64,000 nucleotides of DNA from Verrucomicrobiota bacterium (GTDB taxonomy: Bacteria; Verrucomicrobiota; Verrucomicrobiia; Limisphaerales; JADLHS01). The notes under the pieces were generated by a model. It saw only the letters and a list, made by a program, of their open reading frames with translations. It was not told where the DNA came from and searched no databases. Of the stretch, positions 1 through 6,801 are shown in pieces; the first letter of the stretch is position 1; each line of letters starts with the position of its first letter. The stretch covers positions 1 to 64,000 of the forward strand of contig JAKQDQ010000090.1 in NCBI GenBank assembly GCA_029573725.1. The letters are read 5' to 3'. A program made the translations under genes and the position numbers.

Positions 1-304
1 TGCCAGAGGATGCGCGCCAGGTGGACTCGCTCGCTCCCGCTCGCTCGGCCCTGCGGGCCTTCGGCTCGGCCGAATTCCTTTCGCGGCTTCCCAAGCCGCT
101 CAAGTATGCGCCATGGCGGTGATGGCCTTGGGTGCGCCCAGTCGGACCTTCCCTCTCCGGTAGAGTTCGCCAAAGTAGTTCTTGGCCTGCCACAGGGTTT
201 GGGCCGTCAGCCGCAACGCTTCGGCCACGCGGCTCTTCACGTCGCGCGTGCGCACGCTGTAAATCTTCCCGCCCGTGATCCGGTTGTCGGGACAGAGCCA
301 CAGC
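1..304 (-). pseudogene. IS110-family transposase, C-terminal relic
   Basis: Read on the minus strand, about 304 to 103 encodes a stretch typical of the C-terminal half of IS110/IS116/IS902 transposases, including NRITGGK, VAEALRLTAQTL, AKNYFGELYRR and LGAPKAITAMAH. A stop follows at 100-102. Similarity resumes at about 24-2 (HLARILW), which is where the family normally continues directly (AHKLARI). The interruption is the palindromic insert at 25-105. There is no N-terminal half and no start, and the element runs off the left edge. This is a dead fragment. Family assignment rests on recalled consensus, not a search. Confidence 0.7.
25..105. repeat. Palindrome-rich REP-like insertion inside a transposase relic
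   Basis: About 80 bases containing two clear hairpins: 47-51 with 55-59 (GGCCC/GGGCC, 3-base loop) and 83-89 with 93-99 (GCGGCTT/AAGCCGC, 3-base loop). The left part is a run of CTCGCTCG-like units. It separates the transposase motifs AITAMAH and HLARI, which adjoin in intact relatives, so it looks inserted. It could be a REP/MITE-like mobile palindrome. Confidence 0.5.
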
Positions 305-332
305 CCTTGCGAGCACCAACAGTTTGTTCAGT

Positions 333-415
333 GTGCCTTTGCAGCTTTGCACCTTGTCGCCTTTGCGTTTCATTTTTTACCGCCAAGACGCCAAGACGCG
401 AAGGCGCAGAGAGGA
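333..415. repeat. Imperfect inverted repeat of the dispersed 'CGCCAAGACGC' type
   Basis: The left arm (about 337-372) and right arm (about 378-414) are imperfect reverse complements around a short T-rich loop. The right arm has two CGCCAAGACG-type units followed by CGAAGGCGCAGAG; the left arm carries the complementary CTTTGCACCTTGTCGCCTTTGCG-like pattern. I recall similar palindromes scattered between genes in many bacterial genomes, often mispredicted as small proteins with a QRRQGAK motif. No gene is supported at 305-655. Confidence 0.5.
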
Positions 416-659
416 TTGGGCGAATGCTTGAGGCTGGCTTCGACTTCTGGGTCCGGACTTGCCTCAATGCCGGGAATCGAAGACATGGCAGGGGAATGTT
501 CGGCAAGGGAATGAGTTCCATTCCTCTGACAATCATTGTGCTGACGATCCGGTGGTTTGGGAGGTAGCTCTTGAAACGCCTCGCCTCACAAAGCGGTGAT
601 AAATCCACCGCACTCCAGACGCTTCGCGAAGGTCGCCGGCGGTCGAAGCTCGCGGAGCG

Positions 660-974
660 TCTGGACTGCGCGCGTCTTCAACGCCGCTCTCCGCACGTAC
701 AGATCGCCAGAGTAGTTCTTGGGTAGGCCACGAGTTTGGCGCGGGTGAACTTGCGGGGCGCCTGCGGCTGGGCGTGATCTTTCTGCGCCACGGCCATGGT
801 GAACTCCAGATGGACATCCAGGCCGGGCTTGAGCGCGGGCCGGGTGGGGTCCAGCACCGCGGTTGGCAAGGGCTGGCGCGGCGGCATCGGCCGGGCCACT
901 GCGGACTTGACGGCGTGCGGGTTGAGGTTTAGGGTCGCGGGTGTCATGATGGGCTTGAGGATGTATTCTTTCAT
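660..974 (-). pseudogene. IS110-family transposase relic, N- and C-terminal ends fused by internal deletion
   Basis: From ATG at 974 the minus strand reads a plausible IS110 N-terminus with GLDVHLEFTMAVAQ (the first catalytic Asp of the DEDD domain) and APRKFTRAKLVAY. Right after this, in another frame, it reads KNYSGDLYVRR, which matches the KNYFGELYRR motif of the C-terminal domain seen in the relic at 1-304. Around 150 or more intervening residues are missing. The shared string AGTAGTTCTTGG (plus strand) marks the deletion joint. A non-functional remnant, probably of the same IS as the first relic. Confidence 0.6.
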
Positions 975-1048
975 TGATTTAAGCGTTGGTGAATGGAACT
1001 GCGTTCCCAGCGTGGCACCTCGGGGCGCTACGTTCAACCCATCATGGC

Positions 1049-1110
1049 ATCTAACCCGGCGGGGGCGTCGCGGTTGCAATCGTTACCTCCGGTGCGCCGG
1101 GTCGTTAGGC
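1049..1110 (+). other. Candidate integron attC site a
   Basis: A 62-base imperfect palindrome bounded by ATCTAAC (1049-1055, fits RYYYAAC) and GTTAGGC (1104-1110, fits GTTRRRY). Inner arms CCCGGCG (1055-1061) and CGCCGGG (1095-1101) pair perfectly, as the L boxes of an attC should. The loop between them is unstructured. It would be the 3' end of an upstream cassette whose start is lost in the IS relics. The downstream cassette (pseudopilin) begins at its GTTAGGC core. Confidence 0.6.
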
Positions 1111-1163
1111 CACTTCGCCCCTCAGCACTCGTGACGCCCAAACAGTCATCTTGTCTAAGTGAC

Positions 1164-1781
1164 ATGCACAAGCATGTTCGTGACGGATTTACGTTGGTTG
1201 AGCTGCTCGTTGTTGTCACCATCATCGGCATCCTTGCGGCAATCCTGCTCCCCGCGCTCACTAAGGCCAAGGCACGCGGCCGTGCTGCCGCCTGCCAAAA
1301 CAATTTGCGGCAGGTTGGCTTGCTGATGGCCGCGTATGTGCAGGAGCATGGTCATTACCCTGACCGCAAGCCCAATTCCAGTTGGCCTTGGTTGGGTTTT
1401 GGCGATGACTGGCGCGAGCACGCGCGGATTTTGCAGTGCCCATCCATTCCAGACGCAGCCTACCGTCCCAACTTTTTCGGCAGCGGTGGGTCTGCCTACC
1501 AGCCTTGCCTTGGCTTGGCCGCTGATCCGACCAACGGCCCGATACGCGAGTCAGTCATCAAAGCGCCCGGCGATATGATTGGCATCCTCGACTTTTACTA
1601 TCCACTGCTTCCACCACTGGTTCAGTTTGGCGGCCCATACGTCGGGTTGCCACATTCCGGCGGCATCCAGTTCTTGTTGTGCGATGGTCACGTCGAGCAC
1701 GCGACCGCCGCTCGCTTCGCAGAGGCACAGACGCGCAGGCGATGGAACAACGACAATCAGCCACATGACGAGACTTGGTGA
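1164..1781 (+). CDS. Type II secretion pseudopilin-like protein (H-X9-DG family)
   Basis: 205 residues from ATG at 1164; the upstream in-frame extension crosses the attC palindrome and is unlikely to be coding. The N-terminus is a classic prepilin signal: a short basic leader, G before FTLVELLVV, Glu at +5, and a hydrophobic helix (IIGILAAILLPAL). Near the C-terminus HSGGIQFLLCDG fits the H-X9-DG signature of the DUF1559-related pseudopilins that are abundant in Verrucomicrobia and Planctomycetes. Processing by a PilD-type peptidase and a place in a surface or secretion fibre are inferred from the family. The gene starts 54 bases after one attC core and ends 12 bases before the next R'' box, so it occupies a cassette on its own. 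No other pilus gene is nearby. Confidence 0.8.
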   Translation: MHKHVRDGFTLVELLVVVTIIGILAAILLPALTKAKARGRAAACQNNLRQVGLLMAAYVQEHGHYPDRKPNSSWPWLGFGDDWREHARILQCPSIPDAAYRPNFFGSGGSAYQPCLGLAADPTNGPIRESVIKAPGDMIGILDFYYPLLPPLVQFGGPYVGLPHSGGIQFLLCDGHVEHATAARFAEAQTRRRWNNDNQPHDETW

Positions 1782-1793
1782 GAGTATGACGCG

Positions 1794-1926
1794 GCCTAAC
1801 CCCTATTAAGCCCGTTTGCGTCAATAGAAAAAACGTCCCCGATCGGAAGTATTTTTGCTTCCGTTGTCTGCCCTCAGAACTGGCTCTCCGACTTCGTTTT
1901 CCGTGCGCAGTCTTGAGTGGTTGGGT
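1794..1926 (+). other. Candidate integron attC site b (long type)
   Basis: Starts with GCCTAAC (1794-1800), the exact reverse complement of the GTTAGGC core at 1104-1110 that opens the same cassette, as expected for one cassette's two ends. It ends with GTTGGGT (1920-1926, fits GTTRRRY). Arms just inside (CCCTATTAAG and CTTGAGTGG) can pair with bulges. Length 133 bases is within the known attC range. The folding of the middle was not computed. Confidence 0.5.
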
Positions 1927-2308
1927 GGCGCGCAAGGTCGCACCCGAACCATCCAGCTAAACACCTATTCGTGACTCAGTCGGGCGCGGCGGAGTCGTCG
2001 CCAACCGCGACGGCCTGCCAGCACCGCAATCCAACGCTGCGGTACGATCCAGAAACGCATGTCGTCCACCCTGGGACTTTCCATTCAAGTTGAAGGTGGG
2101 TTGTGAACCCAGTTTTTGGCGGACTTGTCGCAGGGGCGGATGATCCAAATCCAAGGTCTGTCGGGGGCCGGTCTGGGGACCGGATAACCGAGCCGGGGAC
2201 GAGCCTTCGCTTTCGCTCGTCGTCCCCGGCGGTCGAACTCCAGCCATCGTCCGACGGCGGTATGACCGCTGGCCGCCGTCCCATTCAATGCGACCGGAGT
2301 GCTGGCGG
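1927..2308. other. Cassette body without a recognisable gene
   Basis: About 380 bases between candidate attC sites b and c. Short reading frames exist on both strands (for example minus 1976-2284 and plus 2103-2393), but none has a start signal, recognised domain or convincing codon pattern. The opening core GTTGGGT at 1920 matches six of seven bases of the reverse complement of GCCCAAC at 2309, supporting the view that this is one cassette. It may be non-coding or carry a decayed gene. Confidence 0.35.
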
Positions 2309-2395
2309 GCCCAACGCAGCGGGCGGCGGTCGCTGCGCCAGTCAACGGAGCTGCGGCTCGTGTGGGTCTCGCGGTGCATGCGCCTCCAGTTAGGC
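2309..2395 (+). other. Candidate integron attC site c
   Basis: Bounded by GCCCAAC (2309-2315, fits RYYYAAC) and GTTAGGC (2389-2395, fits GTTRRRY), 87 bases apart. The boxes pair with one mismatch. Inner arm pairing is less clear than in sites a and d, so the call leans on the boxes and on the cassette-end match with 1920-1926. The intact IS110 element begins within about 25 bases after this core. Confidence 0.4.
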
Positions 2396-2421
2396 TTCCG
2401 GGTGACGGGGCCAGGGTCAGA

Positions 2422-3489
2422 TCAGTTTCGGCTCAAGGCCAGCACCAGGCGTTCGGGATCGAACACGGTTTGGTTTTTGAGCATGAAATAGACGGCGCGG
2501 GCCAGCTTGAGGGCCAGCACGGTGTTGGCTTTGAATTTGTTGCCGTTGAACCGCGCTTCCAATCCCTGGGCCAGCGGACCGAGGGCCTGGTGATCGCGTT
2601 TGGCGATGACCGCCGCTTCGCCGAAGGCCCAGCGCAGATAGGGATTGCCCAGCTTGGCCCCGCGCAGGCCCTTGATCTTGCCGGCGCTGGCCACGGTGCT
2701 TTTGACCAGGCGGCAGCAGGCGACGAAATCCTTGACGGTGGGGAAACGCTCGATGTCGCTGATCTCGTAGAGGGTCGTCAGGTCCAGCTGTTCGCCGATG
2801 CCGGGCAGGGTTTGGAGCAGGGCATACTGGCGGGGCAGCGTTCTTTTGGTAAGCCGCTGGAGTTGTTCTTCCAGGGCGGTGATCTGGGAATCGTAATGGC
2901 GGACCATGGCCAGTTCGTTCTGGAGGGCCAACTGGCGGAGGGGATGATCTTCGGCGGCGAGCAGTTGGGTGGCCCAGGGATCGCGGATGCGGCGGGTTTG
3001 TTTGATCGGCGGACGATTGTGGGCCAGTTGATGGGAGTGGATGCGGGCCAGCAGATCGGCGCGTGGCCAGACGAAGAACAGGCGTTGTCGCAGGAGGGCG
3101 CGCCGGGGGCGCTGGGCGGCGGGATAGACATAGGCCGGGGGGATCAAGTTGGGGCGCAGCAGGTGGGCGATCTTTTCGGAATCAATGCGGTCGTTCTTGT
3201 TCTTGCCGCCGTGGGTGGCGTTGAGATAGAGCGTGTGGGCCAGCACGAAGGTCAGCCCGGCGGCCTGGCAGGCGTCGGCCAGCCAATACCAGCCGAACAT
3301 GCACTCACAACAGACGGTCAGGTCGTGCTTATAGGGCGCGATGCGTTTGAGAAAGAAATCGAAGTCGTTGTTCTGGATGTTGGTGTGAACCAGGGTTTTG
3401 CCCTGGCGATCCATGAGGCAGACGTACAGCTGCCGGGCATGGAGATCAATTCCGCAGTTGAATTCGGTCGTCGAGGTATAATACTTCAT
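2422..3489 (-). CDS. IS110-family transposase
   Basis: 355 residues, the usual family length, with no internal stop. The N-terminal RuvC-like DEDD domain shows GIDLHA (Asp15), an acidic residue near Glu62 (CCECMFGW) and KNDRIDSEKIA (Asp100, Asp103). The C-terminal Transposase_20 domain has TLPGIGEQ followed by SAGKIKGLRGAKLGNPYLRW, which holds the conserved serine region. The enzyme excises a circular element and reinserts it using a bridge RNA from the non-coding end (known for the family). It appears intact, unlike every other transposase in this window. Confidence 0.93.
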   Translation of the reverse strand: MKYYTSTTEFNCGIDLHARQLYVCLMDRQGKTLVHTNIQNNDFDFFLKRIAPYKHDLTVCCECMFGWYWLADACQAAGLTFVLAHTLYLNATHGGKNKNDRIDSEKIAHLLRPNLIPPAYVYPAAQRPRRALLRQRLFFVWPRADLLARIHSHQLAHNRPPIKQTRRIRDPWATQLLAAEDHPLRQLALQNELAMVRHYDSQITALEEQLQRLTKRTLPRQYALLQTLPGIGEQLDLTTLYEISDIERFPTVKDFVACCRLVKSTVASAGKIKGLRGAKLGNPYLRWAFGEAAVIAKRDHQALGPLAQGLEARFNGNKFKANTVLALKLARAVYFMLKNQTVFDPERLVLALSRN

Positions 3490-3600
3490 GCAGACCTTTC
3501 GAAACGGGGCGTACGCCCCCGGTTAACACGATTGGTGCCGCGGGGAAGTGTTAATGCACTTCCCCGCCCCTTGACCCGTATGCTACCAAACCAACAAAGG
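3490..3600 (-). ncRNA. Candidate bridge-RNA region of the IS110 element
   Basis: Non-coding flank upstream of the transposase start. It holds a perfect 14-base palindrome at 3506-3519 (GGGGCGTACGCCCC) and a perfect 11-base-pair hairpin with a 6-base loop (3540-3550 with 3557-3567, GCGGGGAAGTG/CACTTCCCCGC). In IS110 elements this flank encodes the RNA that pairs with target and donor DNA. The structure fits, but no guide loops were matched to the flanks, so the RNA and its limits are an inference. Confidence 0.4.
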
Positions 3601-3626
3601 GCTTTGAGCGGCAAAAAGGAGAATTT

Positions 3627-4340
3627 GTGGAGTACGTTGCGAAGTTCGAGAAGATCGATGGTGTGGTCTGCCGGTTCGACACACGAATCTATCTAGGTTC
3701 TTTCCATAGGAGCGAACGCAGCATTTGCGTCGGCGCAATAGTGGGCAAGAACCCCGGCTCGGCGTCGCCAGCTCAGCTGGGCGTATTGACGCAGCTCGAG
3801 TTGCGCGGCGACAAGATGCTCCCAACTGTAGGCAACCGCTTCCGCACAGCATATGAGCTCGCAGACAAACCGGTCCCCCGCAACGCTTTTGTACGAGTCT
3901 GGAATTTATTCTACGTGTGTGACAAAGATTTGCGCCAAGCTGCTGAGCGAGCCTCTCAGTTAGGTAGCCCTCCAGTTTGCAGTTCTGAGCAGGACACCGT
4001 TCCCCTTGTCTGGTTTGGCTGGGGCGGCGACGATGCCAAGCTCAACCTGTTCAAGCAACGCTTCATCAAGCGAGCCTACCCGGTCGCATTCTTCTACGAC
4101 CACAGGGTACGCAAGGTCGTTGGCCATGCGCCAACGCAGACGGATTTCGCAAAGCATACGCAAGGCATGCCCGAGGCTCCAATTACAGGCCATCTGTCGA
4201 GGCTTCTACGAGCGCATTTGCCGCTAACAACTCAATCCAGCGGACGCGCTACGCGCGCCGCTGTTTTCGGGTGTTATGCCCGTGTGCGAACGTCGCGGGC
4301 GTGTTCGGTCACTCAGCACCCATCAAAAGTCACACCATGA
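3627..4340 (+). CDS. DUF1643-like protein, integron cassette gene
   Basis: Starts at GTG 3627, chosen because AGGAG at 3617-3621 lies six bases upstream. The reading frame is 237 codons. Residues 1 to about 190 recall DUF1643: GAIVGKNPGSA near the N-terminus, VRVWNLFYVCD in the middle, WFGWGG, then VGHAPTQTDFAKH and PITGHL. The family's function is unknown; it is common in phage and mobile DNA. The last 40 or so codons run through attC site d, and the frame stops only inside the next gene's start, so the natural end may have been lost by a frameshift: in the +1 frame a stop falls exactly in the attC CTAAC box (4225-4227). Family call moderate. Confidence 0.6.
   Translation: MEYVAKFEKIDGVVCRFDTRIYLGSFHRSERSICVGAIVGKNPGSASPAQLGVLTQLELRGDKMLPTVGNRFRTAYELADKPVPRNAFVRVWNLFYVCDKDLRQAAERASQLGSPPVCSSEQDTVPLVWFGWGGDDAKLNLFKQRFIKRAYPVAFFYDHRVRKVVGHAPTQTDFAKHTQGMPEAPITGHLSRLLRAHLPLTTQSSGRATRAAVFGCYARVRTSRACSVTQHPSKVTP
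4222..4279 (+). other. Candidate integron attC site d (best preserved)
   Basis: 58 bases with the architecture of a class-1-type attC. R''-like CTAAC ends at 4228 and the R'-like core GTTATGC is at 4273-4279; TAACA (4225-4229) pairs with TGTTA. An inner stem pairs CAGCGG (4238-4243) with CCGCTG (4258-4263) and CGCGC (4245-4249) with GCGCG (4253-4257), leaving A4244 as an unpaired extrahelical base, a hallmark used by the integrase for strand choice. The core deviates from GTTRRRY at one position (T). Confidence 0.65.
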
Positions 4341-5116
4341 AACGAATCCTGCTTGTCCTTCTGTTCACGGTCGGCTCGCACGCGGCGCGGTCCCAAAGCA
4401 CCATCGCCTATACCGACGGCCCGCCTTTTCAAATTCCTTGGGAGTTTGCACCCGCCACCGTTGACCTGGACCGCGACGGCTCGCCGGACTTCAGTTTGAT
4501 CAGCGGTTTCGTCAACTGCACCATGGATATTCCTACCAGCATGTGCACTTGGTCTTTTCACGTCACGGCTTTGAACACCAATGCCTTCTTGATCCAGACC
4601 AACTACGCGGCCGTGCGGTTAGCCGGCGACTGGATTGGCCCGGATACCGCGACAAACGATGTCTGGTGGGGCGGTGGCCACGTCACTTTGCTGACTTGGT
4701 GGTGGAGTGAGCGCTTGGGCACTTCCGGTGCCAGAGGCCCACTCGGGACGCTGGGCGAGGGCTACTTGGGTGTGCGTTTTTCCAGCGCCGATGGAATCCA
4801 CTATGGGTGGGTTCACGTCCGCGACACGCTTGTAATGGACTGGGCTTACGAGACACGCCCTGGCGTGCCCATCAGGGCGGGAGCGAGACCGGTGCTCGTG
4901 CCGCTTGCCTCCCCACGGGTGGTGCGTCCCGGCTACTTGCGGCTCAACGCAGCGACGGAAGTCGGCAAGGCTTACCAAGTTCAGGTCAAGGGCCACTTGG
5001 ACGCCTTCCCCTGGACGAATCTGCCCTTCATCATTCCCGCCACTACCACAAATACGACGCTCGATTTGCCGATGACCGCACCGGCTCAGTTCTTTCGCGT
5101 GGTTGAGGCCGATTGA
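4337..5116 (+). CDS. Secreted hypothetical protein, integron cassette gene
   Basis: 259 residues from ATG 4337. The first about 20 residues (MKRILLVLLFTVGSHAARSQ) form a Sec signal peptide. A dockerin-like calcium loop follows (DLDRDGSPDF), then a region with GYLGVRFSSADG and HYGWVHV that resembles verrucomicrobial secreted and PEP-CTERM-type proteins. The C-terminus (YQVQVKG ... WTNL ... AQFFRVVEAD) looks like the small beta domain that ends many exported proteins of this phylum. No sorting signal is visible. It begins 58 bases after the attC d core and ends 33 bases before GCATAAC, the complement of that core. Function unknown. Confidence 0.75.
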   Translation: MKRILLVLLFTVGSHAARSQSTIAYTDGPPFQIPWEFAPATVDLDRDGSPDFSLISGFVNCTMDIPTSMCTWSFHVTALNTNAFLIQTNYAAVRLAGDWIGPDTATNDVWWGGGHVTLLTWWWSERLGTSGARGPLGTLGEGYLGVRFSSADGIHYGWVHVRDTLVMDWAYETRPGVPIRAGARPVLVPLASPRVVRPGYLRLNAATEVGKAYQVQVKGHLDAFPWTNLPFIIPATTTNTTLDLPMTAPAQFFRVVEAD

Positions 5117-5148
5117 TGTGCTGGTTCTATGAACGACCGAAACAAATG

Positions 5149-5181
5149 GCATAACTCTGAGGTAATCCGTCAACGGGTTTT
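5149..5181 (+). other. Truncated attC half-site e
   Basis: GCATAAC at 5149-5155 is the exact reverse complement of GTTATGC at 4273-4279, as expected for the two ends of the cassette holding the secreted-protein gene. The matching downstream core is absent: the sequence runs within about 25 bases into a transposase relic. I read it as an attC cut by the neighbouring IS110 remnant. Confidence 0.45.
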
Positions 5182-5688
5182 TTAGTTTTTCTTCGCGGGA
5201 TTTTTCCACGGGCTTTTGCCCAGGTCCACCCGGTCGAACCGCGCCACCACCGGACTGTCCGCCTGCCGCAACGCCGCTTCATACCGCGCTGCGTCATACG
5301 GCTGCCGGTCCTGCCAGCAGCGCCAGATCACCCGCTGCCACTTGTACGCCAGCGCCCGCACCGCCGGGTGATGCGCACAACCCTTCTCCCGTTGTTGCAG
5401 ATAAAACGCCCCCGCCCACCGACTCCACAAGAGGCTTTCCTTCGCGTACTCGTGGAAGCTTTGCCGGTGGAACTTCCGACAGCAATAGCGCCGGTGAATC
5501 CGCTCGCTCCCGCCGCTGCGTTTGGTCACGGGGGCCACGCCCGTGTCGCATTGCAGTTGCGCCGCGCTCGCGGCGAAGCGCTCCCGGTCGGCGCCCAGGC
5601 TGGCCAGCAGTCGCGGCCCCAGCACCGGCCCGGCCCCGGGCAGACTGGCGAAGATCCCGTGGTCCGGATGCGCCGCATACGCCGCCGT
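5182..5688 (-). pseudogene. IS110-family transposase, C-terminal fragment
   Basis: The minus strand from about 5688 to the stop at 5182 reads HPDHGIFASLPGAGPVLGPRLLASLG, then CDTGVAPVTKRSGG, FHEYAKESL and HPAVRALAYKWQRVIWRCW, all matching the C-terminal domain of IS110-family transposases. The N-terminal catalytic domain is missing: at about 5688 it is joined directly to an IS1380 fragment on the other strand. It differs in sequence from the intact IS110 at 2422-3489 and from the relics near the left edge, so it represents a third lineage. Confidence 0.75.
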
Positions 5689-6483
5689 ATTGTTTCCTGC
5701 CGCTCTGCGTGTTTTGCGGCGAGCAGTTGCTGGTGTTGTATTTGCGCCCGGGCAACGTGGGCGCGGCCCATCACGCCTGGGCGGGGCTAAAGCTGCTGGT
5801 GCGGCAGTGGCGGCAAGTCTGGCCCGCGGTGAAGATTATTATCCGCGACGATTCGGGTTTCCGCCGCTGGCGCTTGCCGCGTTGGTGCGAGCAACACAAT
5901 GTTCATTACATCGTCGGGCTGTGCCCGCAACGCGCGCGTGCAGACGCTGGCGCAAGGTTGGATTGAACAATCGGAAAAAGATTTTGCACAGAAGAAAGAA
6001 AAGCAGCGGCTCTTTGGCGAAATCCATTACGCTGCCGACACCTGGGACAAGGAGCGGCGCGTGCCGGTCAAAGCCGGGCACACCGACAGGGGGAGCAACC
6101 CGCGCTTTGTGGGGACGAATCTGGAAGGCGACGCCCAGAAACTTTACGACCAAGTTCACTGCGCGCGAGGCAAGATGGAGAATCGGATCAAGGAACAACA
6201 GTTGGGATTGTTTGTCGACCGGACCAGTTGCTGCGGCGGGTGGGCCAATCAGTTCCGGCTGCTCTGAAGCAGCGGCGGGTATGTGCTGCTGGAGCAGCGG
6301 CGGGCGCCGGGCTTGACGAAGACGGAACTGGCGCGGGCGCAAGCGGGCGCGATTCGATTGAAACTCTTGAAGATTGGCGCGGTGGTGTTGCGCGACACGC
6401 GACGGGTGAAATTGCTTTTGAGGAGCACCGATCCGTATCGGATAATCTTCGCGCAGGCGTGCGACGCCTTGGGCAGTGGTTGA
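5687..6483 (+). pseudogene. IS1380-family transposase remnant (frameshifted)
   Basis: Plus-strand segments match the C-terminal two thirds of IS1380-family DDE transposases. Frame 3 around 5687-5940 reads FCGEQLL, NVGAAHHAW, IIIRDDSGF and WCEQHNVHYIVGL. A frame change near 5925 leads to QTLAQGWIEQSEKDF and GKMENRIKEQQLGLF in frame 1; an in-frame TGA at 6265-6267 interrupts it; then the typical end IRLKLLKIGAVVLRDTRRV follows. The N-terminal third is missing. Dead element. Confidence 0.8.
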
Positions 6484-6801
6484 AGCACAGTGAGTGCTGT
6501 CCCCGGCACGCCGACCAACAACGGGGGCAAGGGGACGTGTGCCCGCGTGTGGAAAAAATCAGCAATTCGAGCGCTTCAAAGCCAATCCACTTCCGCTTTG
6601 CTCCTCAAATCCGCATCGCCCCGCTCTGATGAAATTTGCGGGCTACCGCAACCGCCGCCAAAAGGGGACATTCTCAAAGAGTCGGAACAGTCAAAACTTC
6701 CCCTTGCCGAAAGTCCGCGCCTCCCCGAAGCTGGGCGCTCGAAAAATCCATTCGGGTTTTTCTGACCGTGACGATTTCATGACCAATCAATCCGGCAGCC
6801 C
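6484..6801. other. Intergenic remnant with no recognisable gene
   Basis: 318 bases following the IS1380 relic. Short open frames are present but lack start signals and known motifs. An AAAAGGGGACATTCTC string near 6659 resembles sequence often seen beside transposase remnants; a weak A/T hairpin (GAAAAA/TTTTTC) lies near 6740-6765. This is the right edge of the accessory region. Confidence 0.4.

Larger units (their letters stand above)
2396..3612 (-). mobile_element. IS110-family insertion sequence (ends approximate)
   Basis: Contains one intact transposase gene (2422-3489) with about 25 bases on its 3' side and up to about 120 bases of structured non-coding DNA on its 5' side. IS110 elements lack terminal inverted repeats, so exact ends cannot be set from one copy. 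The longer non-coding flank lies upstream of the transposase, as in the IS110 subgroup proper rather than IS1111. The left end falls right after the attC c core and the right end just before the ribosome-binding site of the next cassette gene at 3617, so the element sits inside a cassette. Confidence 0.7.

Noticed and set aside
10..567. A 185-codon plus-strand frame at the left edge
   Set aside because: It overlaps a transposase relic on the other strand and the dispersed palindrome; no domain or start signal.
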